This document shows, in pieces, positions 30,949 through 40,032 of a stretch of DNA of 64,000 nucleotides. The number at the start of each line of letters is the position of its first letter. The stretch's first letter is position 1. Location of the stretch: contig CM030938.1 in the NCBI GenBank assembly GCA_018136815.1, positions 2,767,289-2,831,288 on the forward strand, in the 5' to 3' direction. A model generated the notes under the pieces. That model saw only the letters and a program-made list of their open reading frames with translations, had not been told where the DNA came from and did no database searches. Origin of the DNA: Isochrysis galbana (Eukaryota; Haptophyta; Isochrysidales; Isochrysidaceae). The translations under genes and the position numbers were made by a program.

Positions 30949-31486
30949 TCACCCTACCATGAGCCCCCCTCCCCCCCCCGCGAGCACCCCCAAGAAGAGG
31001 CCCAGGAGCACCCCGTACGCGACGATAACGGCGTCGCCTTGGCTCGGCATGAGGGCGCGCCCCGAGAGGGCCTGGTAGACGCCCACGGCGAGCATGGCGT
31101 AGCCCGTCCCCTTGTGCGCGACCCGCCACACGGCGCGGCGTGTGGTGCGGGCGGCGGGCGGGCCGCGCACGAGCGCGTTGAGCGGCTGCAGCAGGGCGAG
31201 GGCGAGGGCGAAGGCGACGGCCCCGAGCGTATGATGGGGGTGCGAGAAGTGGCGCCCTCGGGGCACCCACGCGACGGCGAGCGCGACGCCGGCGGCGGCC
31301 ACCGCAAAGCCCGCTTACCTGCGAGAGCGAGGGGGGGTGCCTTGTTTCGTGGGAGGGAGGGCCGATGGGGGGGGGAGGAGGAGGGAGAAACACACCTGCA
31401 CCACGCGATGCACACGGAGCCAGAGGCCGCCGGTGAGCCGGGAGCGCCAAGCGAGCGAGAAAAAGGCGCCCGAGGGGAGGAGCACG
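30949..31486 (-). pseudogene. Cytochrome b561 (DOMON-b561-like) gene, 3' exons
   Basis: Exon 31486-31396 reads VLLPSGAFFSLAWRSR, then GGLWLRVHRVVQ, the helix plus LHR...Q block of b561 proteins. It sits between an acceptor (caaccag) and a donor (gtgtgt). The last exon (31318-30949) gives the helix GVALAVAWV, PHHTLGAVAFALALALLQPL, VAHKGTGYAML and a final hydrophobic segment. The obvious intron (31395-31319, 77 bases, ending ctctcgcag) joins the exons one base out of frame and a TAA sits at the start of the b561 frame, so the gene is either broken, mis-assembled or uses another junction. The 5' exons (DOMON part) were not found. His ligands are conserved; as a protein it would carry electrons across a membrane. 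Confidence 0.55.
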
Positions 31487-31552
31487 CTGGTTGGCGACGC
31501 GCGGTGCCTTCAAACCCTTCGCCGGGTAGCGGGGGGGGGTGCTCCTGGGATT

Positions 31553-32437
31553 TCAGATCCCCGACAGCGAATAGCGTGTACAGCCACGGAAGCATTTGAT
31601 ATGGTATAGTAGGCTCTGCCCGAGGGTATACCCGGCTTCGAAGTTCCAGAGCTTACGCGGGGGCGGTACGGCGCACCCTTTTCGACGCACGAGGACGCGA
31701 AAGCCAACCGACTTCCTGCGGCTTTTGAGGACGCGAAAGTCGGACATGTGCAAGAAGCGGGAGCTAAATACCAACATATCTCCGGGCGTGAAATCCAAAT
31801 ACTTCGCACATCGGCTGATCTTGGACTCCCTTTCGTGCCGAGGGGTCACGAACATCAATGTTTGGTTGTCGTCTGCAAGCCTCACACGGCCATTCTCTCC
31901 TTCATTGGAATCAAATATGAACATGTTACCCCAGTTTTGTTCGTGCTCGTTTTCAAGAAGCATCCAAACTTGGAACCCGTCGTTCGGATAGAATTCCCAC
32001 TGGATGTCATTGTGGATCTGGGGAAAGTACGCGCCCTCTTTGGACAGTACATCCAAGACGATCAAGTCCTCAAGCTTGAGCTCGCGCCCATCACAATGAA
32101 TGTGCGGCAAAATCATCTTGAGCAACGCATCGATATCCCCCCGCGCGACCTTCCGCTTCAATGCTTGTACATACTCCGAGGCGCCCAAGCAGAAGGCCCA
32201 CTCATCGTGTCCTCTCTTGCAGTCGTATGGGGTGGTGGGCAATAAGTCGTCCCTTCTGACATTGCGAATATCGAAGACTTGTGAGAAATGAGCATACAAA
32301 TTGCGGTTGGTCCTCAACCGAGCCGCTGTCACGCGGTCAATGTACGCGTTCTTGAGACGCTCATGGCACAATAGCAGTGTGATCACACAAGCCAACAGGA
32401 CGCAGAGCACCAGGGCACACGTGGGCTTGGTACGCAT
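31553..32437 (-). CDS. Membrane-anchored Fe(II)/2-oxoglutarate dioxygenase (PhyH-like)
   Basis: From the ATG at 32437 it encodes 294 residues; the frame remains open 33 bases upstream. An N-terminal signal-anchor (CALVLCVLLACVITLLLC, residues 7-24) is followed by a Golgi-type stem. The catalytic triad of the double-stranded beta helix is visible: HND (142-144), the distal His in FLHMSD (230) and the 2OG-binding Arg in SVGFRVLVR (247/250). FTPGDMLVFSSRFLH is typical of the phytanoyl-CoA dioxygenase family. Substrate unknown; the type II topology suggests the secretory pathway, perhaps modifying a glycan or lipid. It lies 58 bases downstream of the FkbM gene on the same strand. Confidence 0.72.
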   Translation of the reverse strand: MRTKPTCALVLCVLLACVITLLLCHERLKNAYIDRVTAARLRTNRNLYAHFSQVFDIRNVRRDDLLPTTPYDCKRGHDEWAFCLGASEYVQALKRKVARGDIDALLKMILPHIHCDGRELKLEDLIVLDVLSKEGAYFPQIHNDIQWEFYPNDGFQVWMLLENEHEQNWGNMFIFDSNEGENGRVRLADDNQTLMFVTPRHERESKISRCAKYLDFTPGDMLVFSSRFLHMSDFRVLKSRRKSVGFRVLVRRKGCAVPPPRKLWNFEAGYTLGQSLLYHIKCFRGCTRYSLSGI

Positions 32438-32495
32438 GATTCTCCTTACCCAATCACGAGCGAAAAACACAGACTGAGGATGCGCACGTATTCCG

Positions 32496-33302
32496 TCACT
32501 GCGGGTCGCGCACCCCGACCCAGTCGCCGCCCGTGCGGTCCCAGGACTCGCGGAGGCGGAAGCCGGCGGCGGCCACCTCGGCCGCGAGCAGCTGAGCGGA
32601 GGCGTTGTGCGCGGCCAGGTGGCGGTGCGCGACCTCGAAGGAGAGGGCGGCGGTGCGCCGGAGGGTGCGCCGCGCGCCGCGGAGGACGCTCAGCTCGCTC
32701 CCCTGCACGTCGAGCTTCATGAGCCGCACCCGCCGGACGGCGGCGAGCTCGGCGTCGGCCGTGCTCACCTCGACGCGGATCGGCGCGTGCATCTGGTCGG
32801 TCGCGCGGTCGGGCACGGGCACGTGGAGCACGGCGTTGCCCGAGTTGCGCGCCTGCACGAAGAGCGAGGCCGCGCGCTGCGGGCGCGCGCCGAGTGCGAG
32901 CTGCTTGACGACGGCGCGGTCGGCGAAGCCGGGGTTGGCGCGGACGGACGCGTTGAGTAGACGGACGTTGTCGGGCACGGGCTCGAAGGCGTGCACCGTG
33001 GCGCCGAGGGCGAGCATGAGGAGCGTGCAGCTGCCGATGTTGGCGCCGACGTCGACGAAGACGCCGCCGCCCGCCGCGACCTCCGGCCTCTCCCACGTGC
33101 TCGCGAGGGTGTCGCAGCCCGTCCATCGCCCGTGCTTGCGCACGTAGTCGCCGATGGTGTCGGCGCCCTCCTGGAGGCACTGCGTGAAGGCGAGGCCGCG
33201 CGCGCGCACCGCGAAGGGCTGCCCGGTAGCGCACGTCATTCCCTCCCCCCACTGCGCGCGTGCGCGCGCTTTCCCCCTCCCACCGCTCGCGCGAGGGGTC
33301 AA
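32496..33302 (-). CDS. FkbM-type SAM-dependent methyltransferase
   Basis: 268 residues. The Rossmann SAM-binding core is clear: GVFVDVGANIGSCTLLMLAL (motif I, about 80-99), VHAFEPVPDNVRLLNASV (acidic loop, 103-120) and VRLMKLDVQGSELSVLRGA (FkbM hallmark). These enzymes methylate hydroxyls of sugars and secondary metabolites. The protein is very rich in Ala/Arg (GC-driven codons). The N terminus (MTPRASGGRGKARARAQWGE) is basic and may be a leader or wrongly included; Met22 is an alternative start. Its end nearly touches the dioxygenase gene, and a GTGCGC donor just before its stop could splice in frame into that gene. Confidence 0.8.
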   Translation of the reverse strand: MTPRASGGRGKARARAQWGEGMTCATGQPFAVRARGLAFTQCLQEGADTIGDYVRKHGRWTGCDTLASTWERPEVAAGGGVFVDVGANIGSCTLLMLALGATVHAFEPVPDNVRLLNASVRANPGFADRAVVKQLALGARPQRAASLFVQARNSGNAVLHVPVPDRATDQMHAPIRVEVSTADAELAAVRRVRLMKLDVQGSELSVLRGARRTLRRTAALSFEVAHRHLAAHNASAQLLAAEVAAAGFRLRESWDRTGGDWVGVRDPQ

Positions 33303-34199
33303 TCTGACAGAATGCGCGCGGCGGCGCGCGCGCGCGCTTTCTTCTCTCGCCCCGCGCGCTTTATTCTTTTTTCACCGCGCGGACTCGCCCCCGCGCCGCC
33401 AGGACTCCCTCGCGCGCGCTTTTCTTCCCTATCGAGTGGAGCGGCGGGGGTGTGTCCTGCGCGGGTCCTCTGTCCGACCATCCATAGCCCCCAACCCACA
33501 GCCCCTCTACCCCATCCCCCACCCCCACCCCCAGCCCCACCCCCAGCCCCCGGCGCGCGATCCTCTCGCCTCTCTCCACCTCCGCCCCGCCCTCCCCCAT
33601 CCCACCCCGCCGCCCTTCCGCCCCGCCGCCCAGACTAATGTGGTATTTCAAAGTGGCGCCACCAAATTTCAAAGTGGCGCGGCGCGATGCGTGGCGTTGC
33701 ATTAGATTGTGCGCGCGTTGCGTTAGATTTTGCGAGAGCATGTTCGGGTCGAGTTCTTCTCGTCGGCGCAGGAAAGGATGGTGACACGCTGCGTGCTGGG
33801 TGCGACAGACGGACCTGCAAGTGAGAGTGGTAGTGTCTTCCGGTTCTTCTTCCTCATCTTGGTCATGAGGGGGGGAGGCAAATTGTGTGGTGGTGGGTGT
33901 TCCCGATCCCGACGTGCAGTCGCTTGCGTGTCCGTTCGGTCGCGTTGAGTGGGCTGTTGGGTCTCCCTCGCTTTCTGCCTTGTCCTTGAGCTTTCTCTCG
34001 AGCTTTCTCTCGATCTTGCTCTCGATCGCGCGTTCATTTTCAGCGGCCTTCAGCCTCGGTCCCTTGGTCAATCCTCCTCCCTCGATTGCGTCATGTTTTG
34101 AGCCGTGTTTCTGTTCTTGTTCTTGTTCGTTCTCGATTTGGCTACGGCCACCCTTCATTCTCAGTCCGGCTATGCGCCCTACGTAACGTTCTCATTAGG
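33303..34199. other. Gene-free GC-rich stretch
   Basis: CG-alternating and C-rich runs (33250-33620). A near-tandem ATTTCAAAGTGGCGC pair sits at 33648-33680 and GTTGCRTTAGATTNTGCG pairs at 33697-33735. Open frames are compositional. The 5' part probably holds the FkbM promoter. Confidence 0.35.
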
Positions 34200-35005
34200 G
34201 ATGTGCGCCCCGAGTGAGACTTGCTTGTCTTCAAACCAACAATGTGCAATGTGTTCTTCGTGTTGGTTTAACGTTTGTTTGTGCATGTCAGACTTGCGTG
34301 TGCCTCATGGGGACGCCTGTGAGTGTGCTGTGCAAGTTTGACTCGCGCGGACGCTCGACATTTAGTCGGGGGGTGTCGGATCCAGAGTATTTCCACAATA
34401 CTCTAGACGGATCCGATGGCTTGTGTGTCTTTTAACTTTAGGATGGGCATTGCTTCTTGAGGGGTGATCGCCGTTTACTTCGGGACTCTTCGTTGTGGCT
34501 TCGTTTCGGTTGGCTGCATTTCTCTCCGGACCCGTTTCTTTGATTGTGGTGACTGTTTACGTGAGTTTTCGGAGTGTCCCTTTGTTGCCTCTGCGGTTTT
34601 GTGGGTGATGTGTCATCGTGGCTTGTGTCGCCATGTAGCGCGCGCGCTCCCTCTCTCATTCTCAAGACCGTGCTCTATGCCCCCTTGAGACTTGCCCCAC
34701 GAACAAGCACTCGCTTGTTTCGACAGGGTCCCGGCCCGGAGGCCTTCTCTATTAGATCGTCCCTCTCGTGTGCTGTGGCTAGTGTGACTGTGTGGTGTGG
34801 TGTGGGTGTGCTGCATGCTGGTTGCTGCCAGCATGCAGGTTGTGGGCTCTCCGTTCTCGGTGGTGCGCGGGCGTGGCCCGCTGGCTCTTGCGCCCACCTG
34901 GTCGGGCGGGTCGTCCTGGCGCGGTCGCTTCGGCGACAGAGGTGTGTCCATGAACGCTTCGTCCATGGCGGCGGCAGCGAGGGCGGGAGGCGGCGAGCGC
35001 TCCAT
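34200..35005 (-). pseudogene. LINE-like element ORF1, degenerate copy c
   Basis: Minus strand from the ATG at 35005: MERSPPPALAAAAMDEAFMD, parallel to the copies at 3493 and 47951, immediately after the 5' hairpin (35010-35027). Downstream similarity fades and frames are broken; the 3' limit is arbitrary. A separate hairpin, AGAGTATT-tccac-AATACTCT flanked by GGATCC, occurs at 34384-34404. Confidence 0.45.
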
Positions 35006-35009
35006 GACC

Positions 35010-35027
35010 CTATCAGTTTACTGATAG
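35010..35027 (-). promoter_or_regulatory. LINE 5' hairpin, variant with compensatory changes (copy c)
   Basis: CTATCAGT-TT-ACTGATAG: the stem differs from the other copies (CTATCGTT/AACGATAG) at two adjacent positions, and both partner positions have changed to keep pairing. Confidence 0.7.
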
Positions 35028-35791
35028 TTGAAGGGATACAAGATATAAGCGTGGCTACAACTTTGAGTCCCAAAGCCACGTGCGAGGCAAGATTTAAAAG
35101 GTTTTCTTTTCAGTATCAGTACAACAAATTAAGTAGCTCGTGCTTGTAGCCCCCAATGTTCCGGGAGACCGCAAGCGTAGGGATGGAGCACAGGGAACAA
35201 TAAGAACAAATTGGAGGCGACAAACCACAACAAAATCACAGCAGTCTCGGTCGAGGTGAAAATCAGCCCCGGCGTTTCCACACGCAACTAAACATGAGAG
35301 AAGGAGGTAGGAATGAGTGCACGACGCTCAATCAAGGTTCCGGGAAACATTTGGGAGCGCAATGCGAAGCAAGGCACTCTTGCGGCTACAGAAGCGCTGA
35401 TGCACTTTGACTACTTCCAAGGTGGCGAGCACTCAAATGGGGAGCTACTGCGCACGTTACGTATCCACAACGTCCGAGGCACGTTGACTCTCGTGTGAGG
35501 CAAAACAAATCAGTGCAGCGCCAGGAAGCAGCCAATGGTAGTGAGCTTCACATCTGCATCTGGAAGAGATACTGCATCTGCACTCATGCCAATGATATTG
35601 GAACCTAGAGGGCAGACGGCTTCACTGCCCGGGACGACATCGTCGGTCGGCTGCAGCAGCGAGAAACGAACTCATCACGAGTGAATGATCTCAGCAGGTG
35701 ATGCGCGCAGCAAGGACCAGGTCAATCGGTATAGGAGGGTGTCAACACTCAAAGATAAGAGAACATTGTGCTCGGGCCATGAACTCAAAGT
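35028..35791. other. Gene-free stretch after the PX gene
   Basis: One short plus-strand ORF (35313-35498, 61 residues, MSARRSIKVPGNIWERNAKQ) has no recognised family. The stretch probably includes the 3' UTR of the PX gene. Confidence 0.3.
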
Positions 35792-36822
35792 CTACATGGG
35801 CAGCCGGACAAGCTCCTTAGCCACCACTGCAGCGATGGGAAGAATTACAACCGACACCCAGATGGCGAGAAACGTTGAGGTAGGAGAGGCCCAGGGCTTT
35901 TTTGCCGCTTTCTTCGCCTGTGGGGACACGAGCGCCCATGAGTACACACAAGCACCGACACGCTTGGCGGCCTCGTTTGTGGAGCGTGAGGCAAGCGAGC
36001 CTGGCAAGCAAGTGGAGATGTGGAAAAGACCGTGGAGAAGGCATTGAACCCTTGAGCGTACCGGTGTATCCTCATTGGCCTCTTGCTTCTCTGTCTCAGA
36101 ATCGAAGAGCACTTTCTTGCAAGCATCGCGAGCATGCTCGTCGTGACCAGCCGCCTTCAGCTTGCTCGACACCTCCTCGTGAATAGCGCCGTAGACGGAA
36201 GTCGGAGCCTTCAGCCAGCTTATTGTAGAGCGCGGCGTAGTGGACGGCGTAGCTGAAGGGGTTCGATAAGCACCAGCCACCGGGGATGCAGTCTGCCCGA
36301 GAAGAAAGCGGAGTGCAGCGGGACCCTCTTCTTGCAGGAAGGAGGTGGGCAGGGCGGCGAGGTATGCCTTGAGGAGCGACTCCATGGCGGTGGCACGTGT
36401 ATCGAGGAACGTCGGCTCGAGCATGGCCTTCGATGAGCGGAACCCGTGCACGTTAAACTTGGGGATCTTGTCGGCCGAGGCCCGTAGGTTGTCGGCACAC
36501 TCCCGGTTTAGCTCGTTGATTGCCAGGCGGAGATCGTTCCTGTAGAGCTCCGGCAGGGGCCAGACAGGATGAGCGAACGAGAGGACGGGATACATCCATG
36601 GTGACCATGCTGCGCCTTCACCTCTTCCTTCCCCCTCCTCCCCCCCCCCCCCCCCGCCCTCATGCAGTCCCCTGTGGGTGGGATCGAGAGCGCTCACCAG
36701 CGCCGCTCAAGCCTCCACTCTTGGTCTCCCTCGGAGACGAGGAGCTTGTAGACGGCGTACGGCCGTTTCTCGCCGACCACCTTATGTCCCTCCACCTTGA
36801 CTTCCACCGCCGGCGCGCCCAT
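35792..36822 (-). CDS. PX-domain protein with C-terminal membrane anchor (2 exons)
   Basis: Exon 1 36822-36698 (MGAPAVEVKVEGHKVVGEKR, AVYKLLVSEGDQEWRLERR) and exon 2 36539-35792. The intron 36697-36540 (158 bases) runs GTGAGC...CTACAG and splits the Trp codon. The join restores a PX domain: beta strands with VEGHKVV and YAVYKLLV, the basic RRW followed by NDLRLAINEL (canonical RRYSDF..L), the IPKF loop, FLDTRATAMESLLKAYLAAL and the ALRFLL end. PX domains bind phosphoinositides. Total 290 residues. After a Ser/Thr/Pro linker a single hydrophobic tail (FLAIWVSVVILPIAAVVAKE, about 265-284) would anchor it. It resembles no sorting nexin outside PX; no BAR domain. Further introns in the linker cannot be excluded. 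Confidence 0.7.
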
Positions 36823-37639
36823 CGCTCTGAGCGCTTTGGGAGAGAGGGGGGGGAGAGGGAGGGGGGAGAGGGGGGGAGGGGCGCAAGTGGGGGAGAGAGA
36901 GGAGGAGGGGGCAGAGGCTGGCGGCCCCCAATGCGATCGGCCAGAGAGGTAAGAAATCACCACGCGGGAGAAGGGAAGCGCGGCTACCTGCCCGGTCCGG
37001 CCTGTCGCGGCAAGGGGGAAGGGGCGGGGCGGGCGGGAGGGCGGGGAGGGGGGGGGCGGGAGGGGGAAAGAGGCGGGAGGAGAGCAGCTCTCTCTCTCTC
37101 TCTCACTCTCTCTCTCTCTCCTCACCTCGCGCGGGACTTGCGGGCCCCACCAGAAGAACCCTCTCCTACGGCTGTCTTTTCACAGTCACTCGGAGGAGCC
37201 CGGCTTGCGACGCTGCCCGCCCTGGCCGAGCGGGAGCCGCCGCGCGCGAGAGAGAGGGGGGCGGGGGGCGGGGGGGGGGGGGGGAGACAGGCTCAGTGCA
37301 TCTCTCTCTCGCCCGCCCCTCGTGGGGAACGCCCACGAAACTAATTAAGAGACGCTGATGACGAGTTGATGAACGACGGTTTTGACGGTTCCATCCATCT
37401 TCCTGAGGAGTACGAGGACGTACTGTTCCCCGCCATCCCCGGGGGGGGGGGGGGGGGGGGGCTATGGGAGGAGCACTTGCCACTCTTTAGTGGAAGTGGC
37501 GACGCTCGTCGTGTCGCCGTCTCCCGCGCGCGAGGTGGCGCGCACGGTCTCTTGTGGTCTTGTGCTTCTCGTGGAGCGGTCAAAGTCTATCCTCGGTATT
37601 TACTCCGTCAGAGCAAGAGCAAGCCTGATCTCACCGTCG
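36823..37639. other. Low-complexity region upstream of the PX gene
   Basis: G/GA-rich (36840-37080), a CT microsatellite (37087-37122) and G runs (37263-37285, 37441-37460). It presumably contains the PX gene promoter; no gene recognised. Confidence 0.4.
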
Positions 37640-37900
37640 AAGAAAAAAATCTTTTAATTATCTCGCCACGCGCGCGGCCTTGCTTAGTCCTCTACCATAG
37701 CCACGCCAGGTACATACACTCTCTCACTCCTCCCAACCTGCCTTGCGGCGACCCCGCTCGTGCTCTACCTAGGGGCTCGGGTCGTGGGGGGTGGTAGTGT
37801 GTAGTGTCGAGCGGAGTGTTCCTGTCCCTAACGGGTTCATTCCCGTCTTCCTCCCGTGTCCTGTGTCGCTAGGTGACCGGCTTCTTGTTTTCGTGTGCTT
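37640..37900 (+). repeat. Interspersed repeat family D, copy 4
   Basis: A-run, CTCGCCACGCGCGCGGCC, AGCCACGCC, CCTGCCTTGCGGCGACCCC and GTGCTCTACCTAGGGGCT, same orientation as the other copies. About 300 bases of unassigned sequence then lead to LINE copy C. Confidence 0.6.
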
Positions 37901-38201
37901 GAGTGCGATGGTGCGATTGTCGATGTCGATGTCGATTGTGTGTGGTTCGTGTTTTATTTAAGAGTGTAGAGTGTGAGCGTGAGTGATGAGTGACGTCGGT
38001 GGTTTATGTGAGTTTGTTTGTTATGTCTAGCGCCCGCGCCACAAGTTCAAAGACCAAAAGCGTTCAATTATCCCCATCCCTGCTAACACCTTTCATTGTC
38101 ACCTGGAGGTTACTTGTTACTTGAGTCAACTTGACACTTCACATGTTGAAACCACACACGTGGTCTGACTCCATTCACTCGATTTGGGGCAGGGTCGATA
38201 T

Positions 38202-38600
38202 ATCGTTGAAATCACGATATCTCATGATATCCCATAGAAGAAGTCGCGCGTAAAACGCTAGAAGACATCAATGTTAAGGCGCTCACTAAGGCGTTCCTCG
38301 CGATGAGGAAAACGAAGAAGCAGAAATCCACACTACGATGGGAAAAAAGACTACCGGCCCTCTCAGGAAAATGGAAGCAAATATCGCAGCTGTACAAGTA
38401 CAACTTTCTGACCCCGAGGGACTCGTACATGCACTTCAAACACATTCTATATAGGAGAATAGCCACGGCGAACAGATTCGCGGACGATCCGACATGCCGC
38501 TTTTGCGGTATAGCCCCCGAAAGTTCCACGCATTTAGCCGTGCCCGTCTTCGAATTCATAGAGGGTCTTATAGGGATCAATCTTAGGCCGGGCTCAGAAG
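38202..38600 (+). pseudogene. LINE-like 3' part (copy C) directly behind a hairpin
   Basis: ATATCGT...ACGATAT plus CTCATG at 38204-38226 resembles the family's 5' hairpin with a longer loop. The 3' protein part follows almost at once: STLRWEKRLPALSGKWKQIS, DSYMHFKHILYRR and ATANRFADDPTCRFCG, then SSTHLAV. The zinc motif has lost its last Cys (VPVFEF). The copy ends near 38590 against the 3' end of copy D, which lies in the opposite orientation, so most of the element is missing. Confidence 0.6.
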
Positions 38601-39420
38601 TAGCCCAACGTCTTTTTTGCTACCAAGTGGACAGGCCTCACCCCTCCTCGGGCGTTCCCTTTCGGGAAGACGAATAGGTTGTCTACAATGATTTCCTCCC
38701 TACTCCTTTCTGCCTTAGCCTTAGGTGAGAAGCGTGCGACTTTATTCAGTTCGCCTAGGATGTTGGTTATCTTGGTGCACTCACCCAGGTGGATCGAGGA
38801 TTCATCAGCTTCCCCACATATGCGGCACGTGTTGTCTCTGTCCGGAAAGCGGTTATATGTGCCCACTCGTCTATGTGTGATATGTTTAAAATGTAGGTGC
38901 ATGTCTCGCGCCGTTATCATTGGCGCGGTGTACAGCTTCGCGAGGTGCGCCCATGTGTCGCTTGGCGTTTGGAGTTTTTCCTCCCATTTGGTCGGCCCCG
39001 TGAGGTGTTTACGTTTGCAATGTTTGCGTTGGAGGGCCTCGGTTATATGTTCTACCCCGGTGCCGTCCAGCGGCGTCTTGCCGTCTAGTGTGTATTCGTC
39101 TGCTAGCGGGTATTCTAGTCTCTTGTTGGTTTTGTACCCTTCCCCCCAATGCGCCGGTGGGGATGAGTCCAAGTTTGTGGGTGCGGCGGGTAGTCTTTTT
39201 CCGATTATGGGTGTGCCCAGGTATGAGAGTTCCGCCTCATACCACCTTCCCTTGATGTTTGCGTAGTATTCCCCGTCTACCGTTATTCGCAGTTCGGGCG
39301 TCGTTTCCTCCGGATCGCGTTGGTCATCGGTCGCCTCGCGTCTCGTTGGTGCGCGCTCCGTTTCGTCCGCGTCATCTACCGCCGCCAGTAACGCCGTGAT
39401 GAATAGACGATGTGGGGGAT
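38594..39420 (-). pseudogene. LINE-like 3' part (copy D)
   Basis: Minus-strand frame open for the whole segment: GRWYEAELSYLGTPIIG, YPLADEYTLDGKTPLDG, TKWEEKLQTPSDTWAHLAKL, MHLHFKHITHRRVGTYNRFP, DNTCRICGEADESSIHLGEC (intact CxxC...H....C) and a basic tail. No stop interrupts it, so it is the best-preserved C-terminal domain of the family here. The frame runs on to 39709 without family similarity. It meets copy C tail to tail at 38594-38600. Confidence 0.7.
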
Positions 39421-39602
39421 TTTGTGGGGTTGAACAGGCCCAATAAAGGGGGTCAAATCCAAGAGATACATGGTACGACCAGCCACCACCAGCCAGCAGG
39501 ACGAGGCCAGACCCGGCCAAATAAAAACACCTCGCCCAACCCTCCCTGCCCAGACTCGAACCGCAGTCCCCCTCCAAGGCAAGTCCTCGCATATGGGTAA
39601 AT

Positions 39603-39971
39603 ATGCCGTCGAAACGACTTTTGATTGCCCTCGCGGTGGTCGTCGCCACCGTGGTCGCCGCCACCGTCGTGGCGTTGGTACTCACGAAGAAGCAGCCAGA
39701 CAGATGCAAGGATGTGGATGGAGAGTGTGCAAACGATGGAGACTGTTGTCACGATCTCGTGTGTTCCGACCAAAAGTGCCGTACCGTCACACCGTGTGTC
39801 GAGAAAAGGGGGGGGTGCAGTTATGGCGACGAGTGCTGTGAAGGACTTGAGTGCAATGACGAGGGAGTGTGTGAGACGCCATGCCGCGAGCCAGGGTCGG
39901 TGTGCCAAAGTAACTCGGAGTGCTGTGGTGAATACACTTGTCGTAGTGGTACCTGCAGATCTGATGACTGA
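39603..39971 (+). CDS. Membrane-anchored protein with three knottin-like Cys modules
   Basis: 122 residues. An N-terminal signal-anchor (residues 6-28, LIALAVVVATVVAATVVALV) is followed by three tandem six-cysteine modules at 35-59, 65-90 and 94-118. All have the spacing C-x6-C-x5-CC-x4-C-x4/5-C, the inhibitor-cystine-knot pattern. ICK folds occur in protease inhibitors, defence peptides, ion-channel ligands and some viral proteins; no activity can be assigned here. Intronless, lower GC than host genes, and 61 bases upstream of another virus-like ORF on the same strand, so the pair may come from a large DNA virus. A host-secreted peptide precursor is the alternative. Confidence 0.65.
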   Translation: MPSKRLLIALAVVVATVVAATVVALVLTKKQPDRCKDVDGECANDGDCCHDLVCSDQKCRTVTPCVEKRGGCSYGDECCEGLECNDEGVCETPCREPGSVCQSNSECCGEYTCRSGTCRSDD

Positions 39972-40032
39972 TTGGCGAGCACGGAACAAAGTGAAAGGCG
40001 CTCACGGAAGCTTTTTTCGTTTCGTGATCATA

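Noticed and set aside
32446-33252. Arg-rich ORF overlapping the FkbM gene in another frame
   Set aside because: Shadow of the GC-rich methyltransferase frame; the SAM motifs lie in the 32496-33302 frame.
33361-34158. 265-codon minus-strand ORF with Glu/Gln/Lys-rich end
   Set aside because: Low complexity, passes through C-rich and tandem motifs, and shows no conserved domain.
39533-39618. Possible tRNA on the minus strand (GGTTCGAGTCTGGGC)
   Set aside because: It resembles a B box, but the T-arm does not pair, and no A box, D-arm or anticodon arm can be folded.
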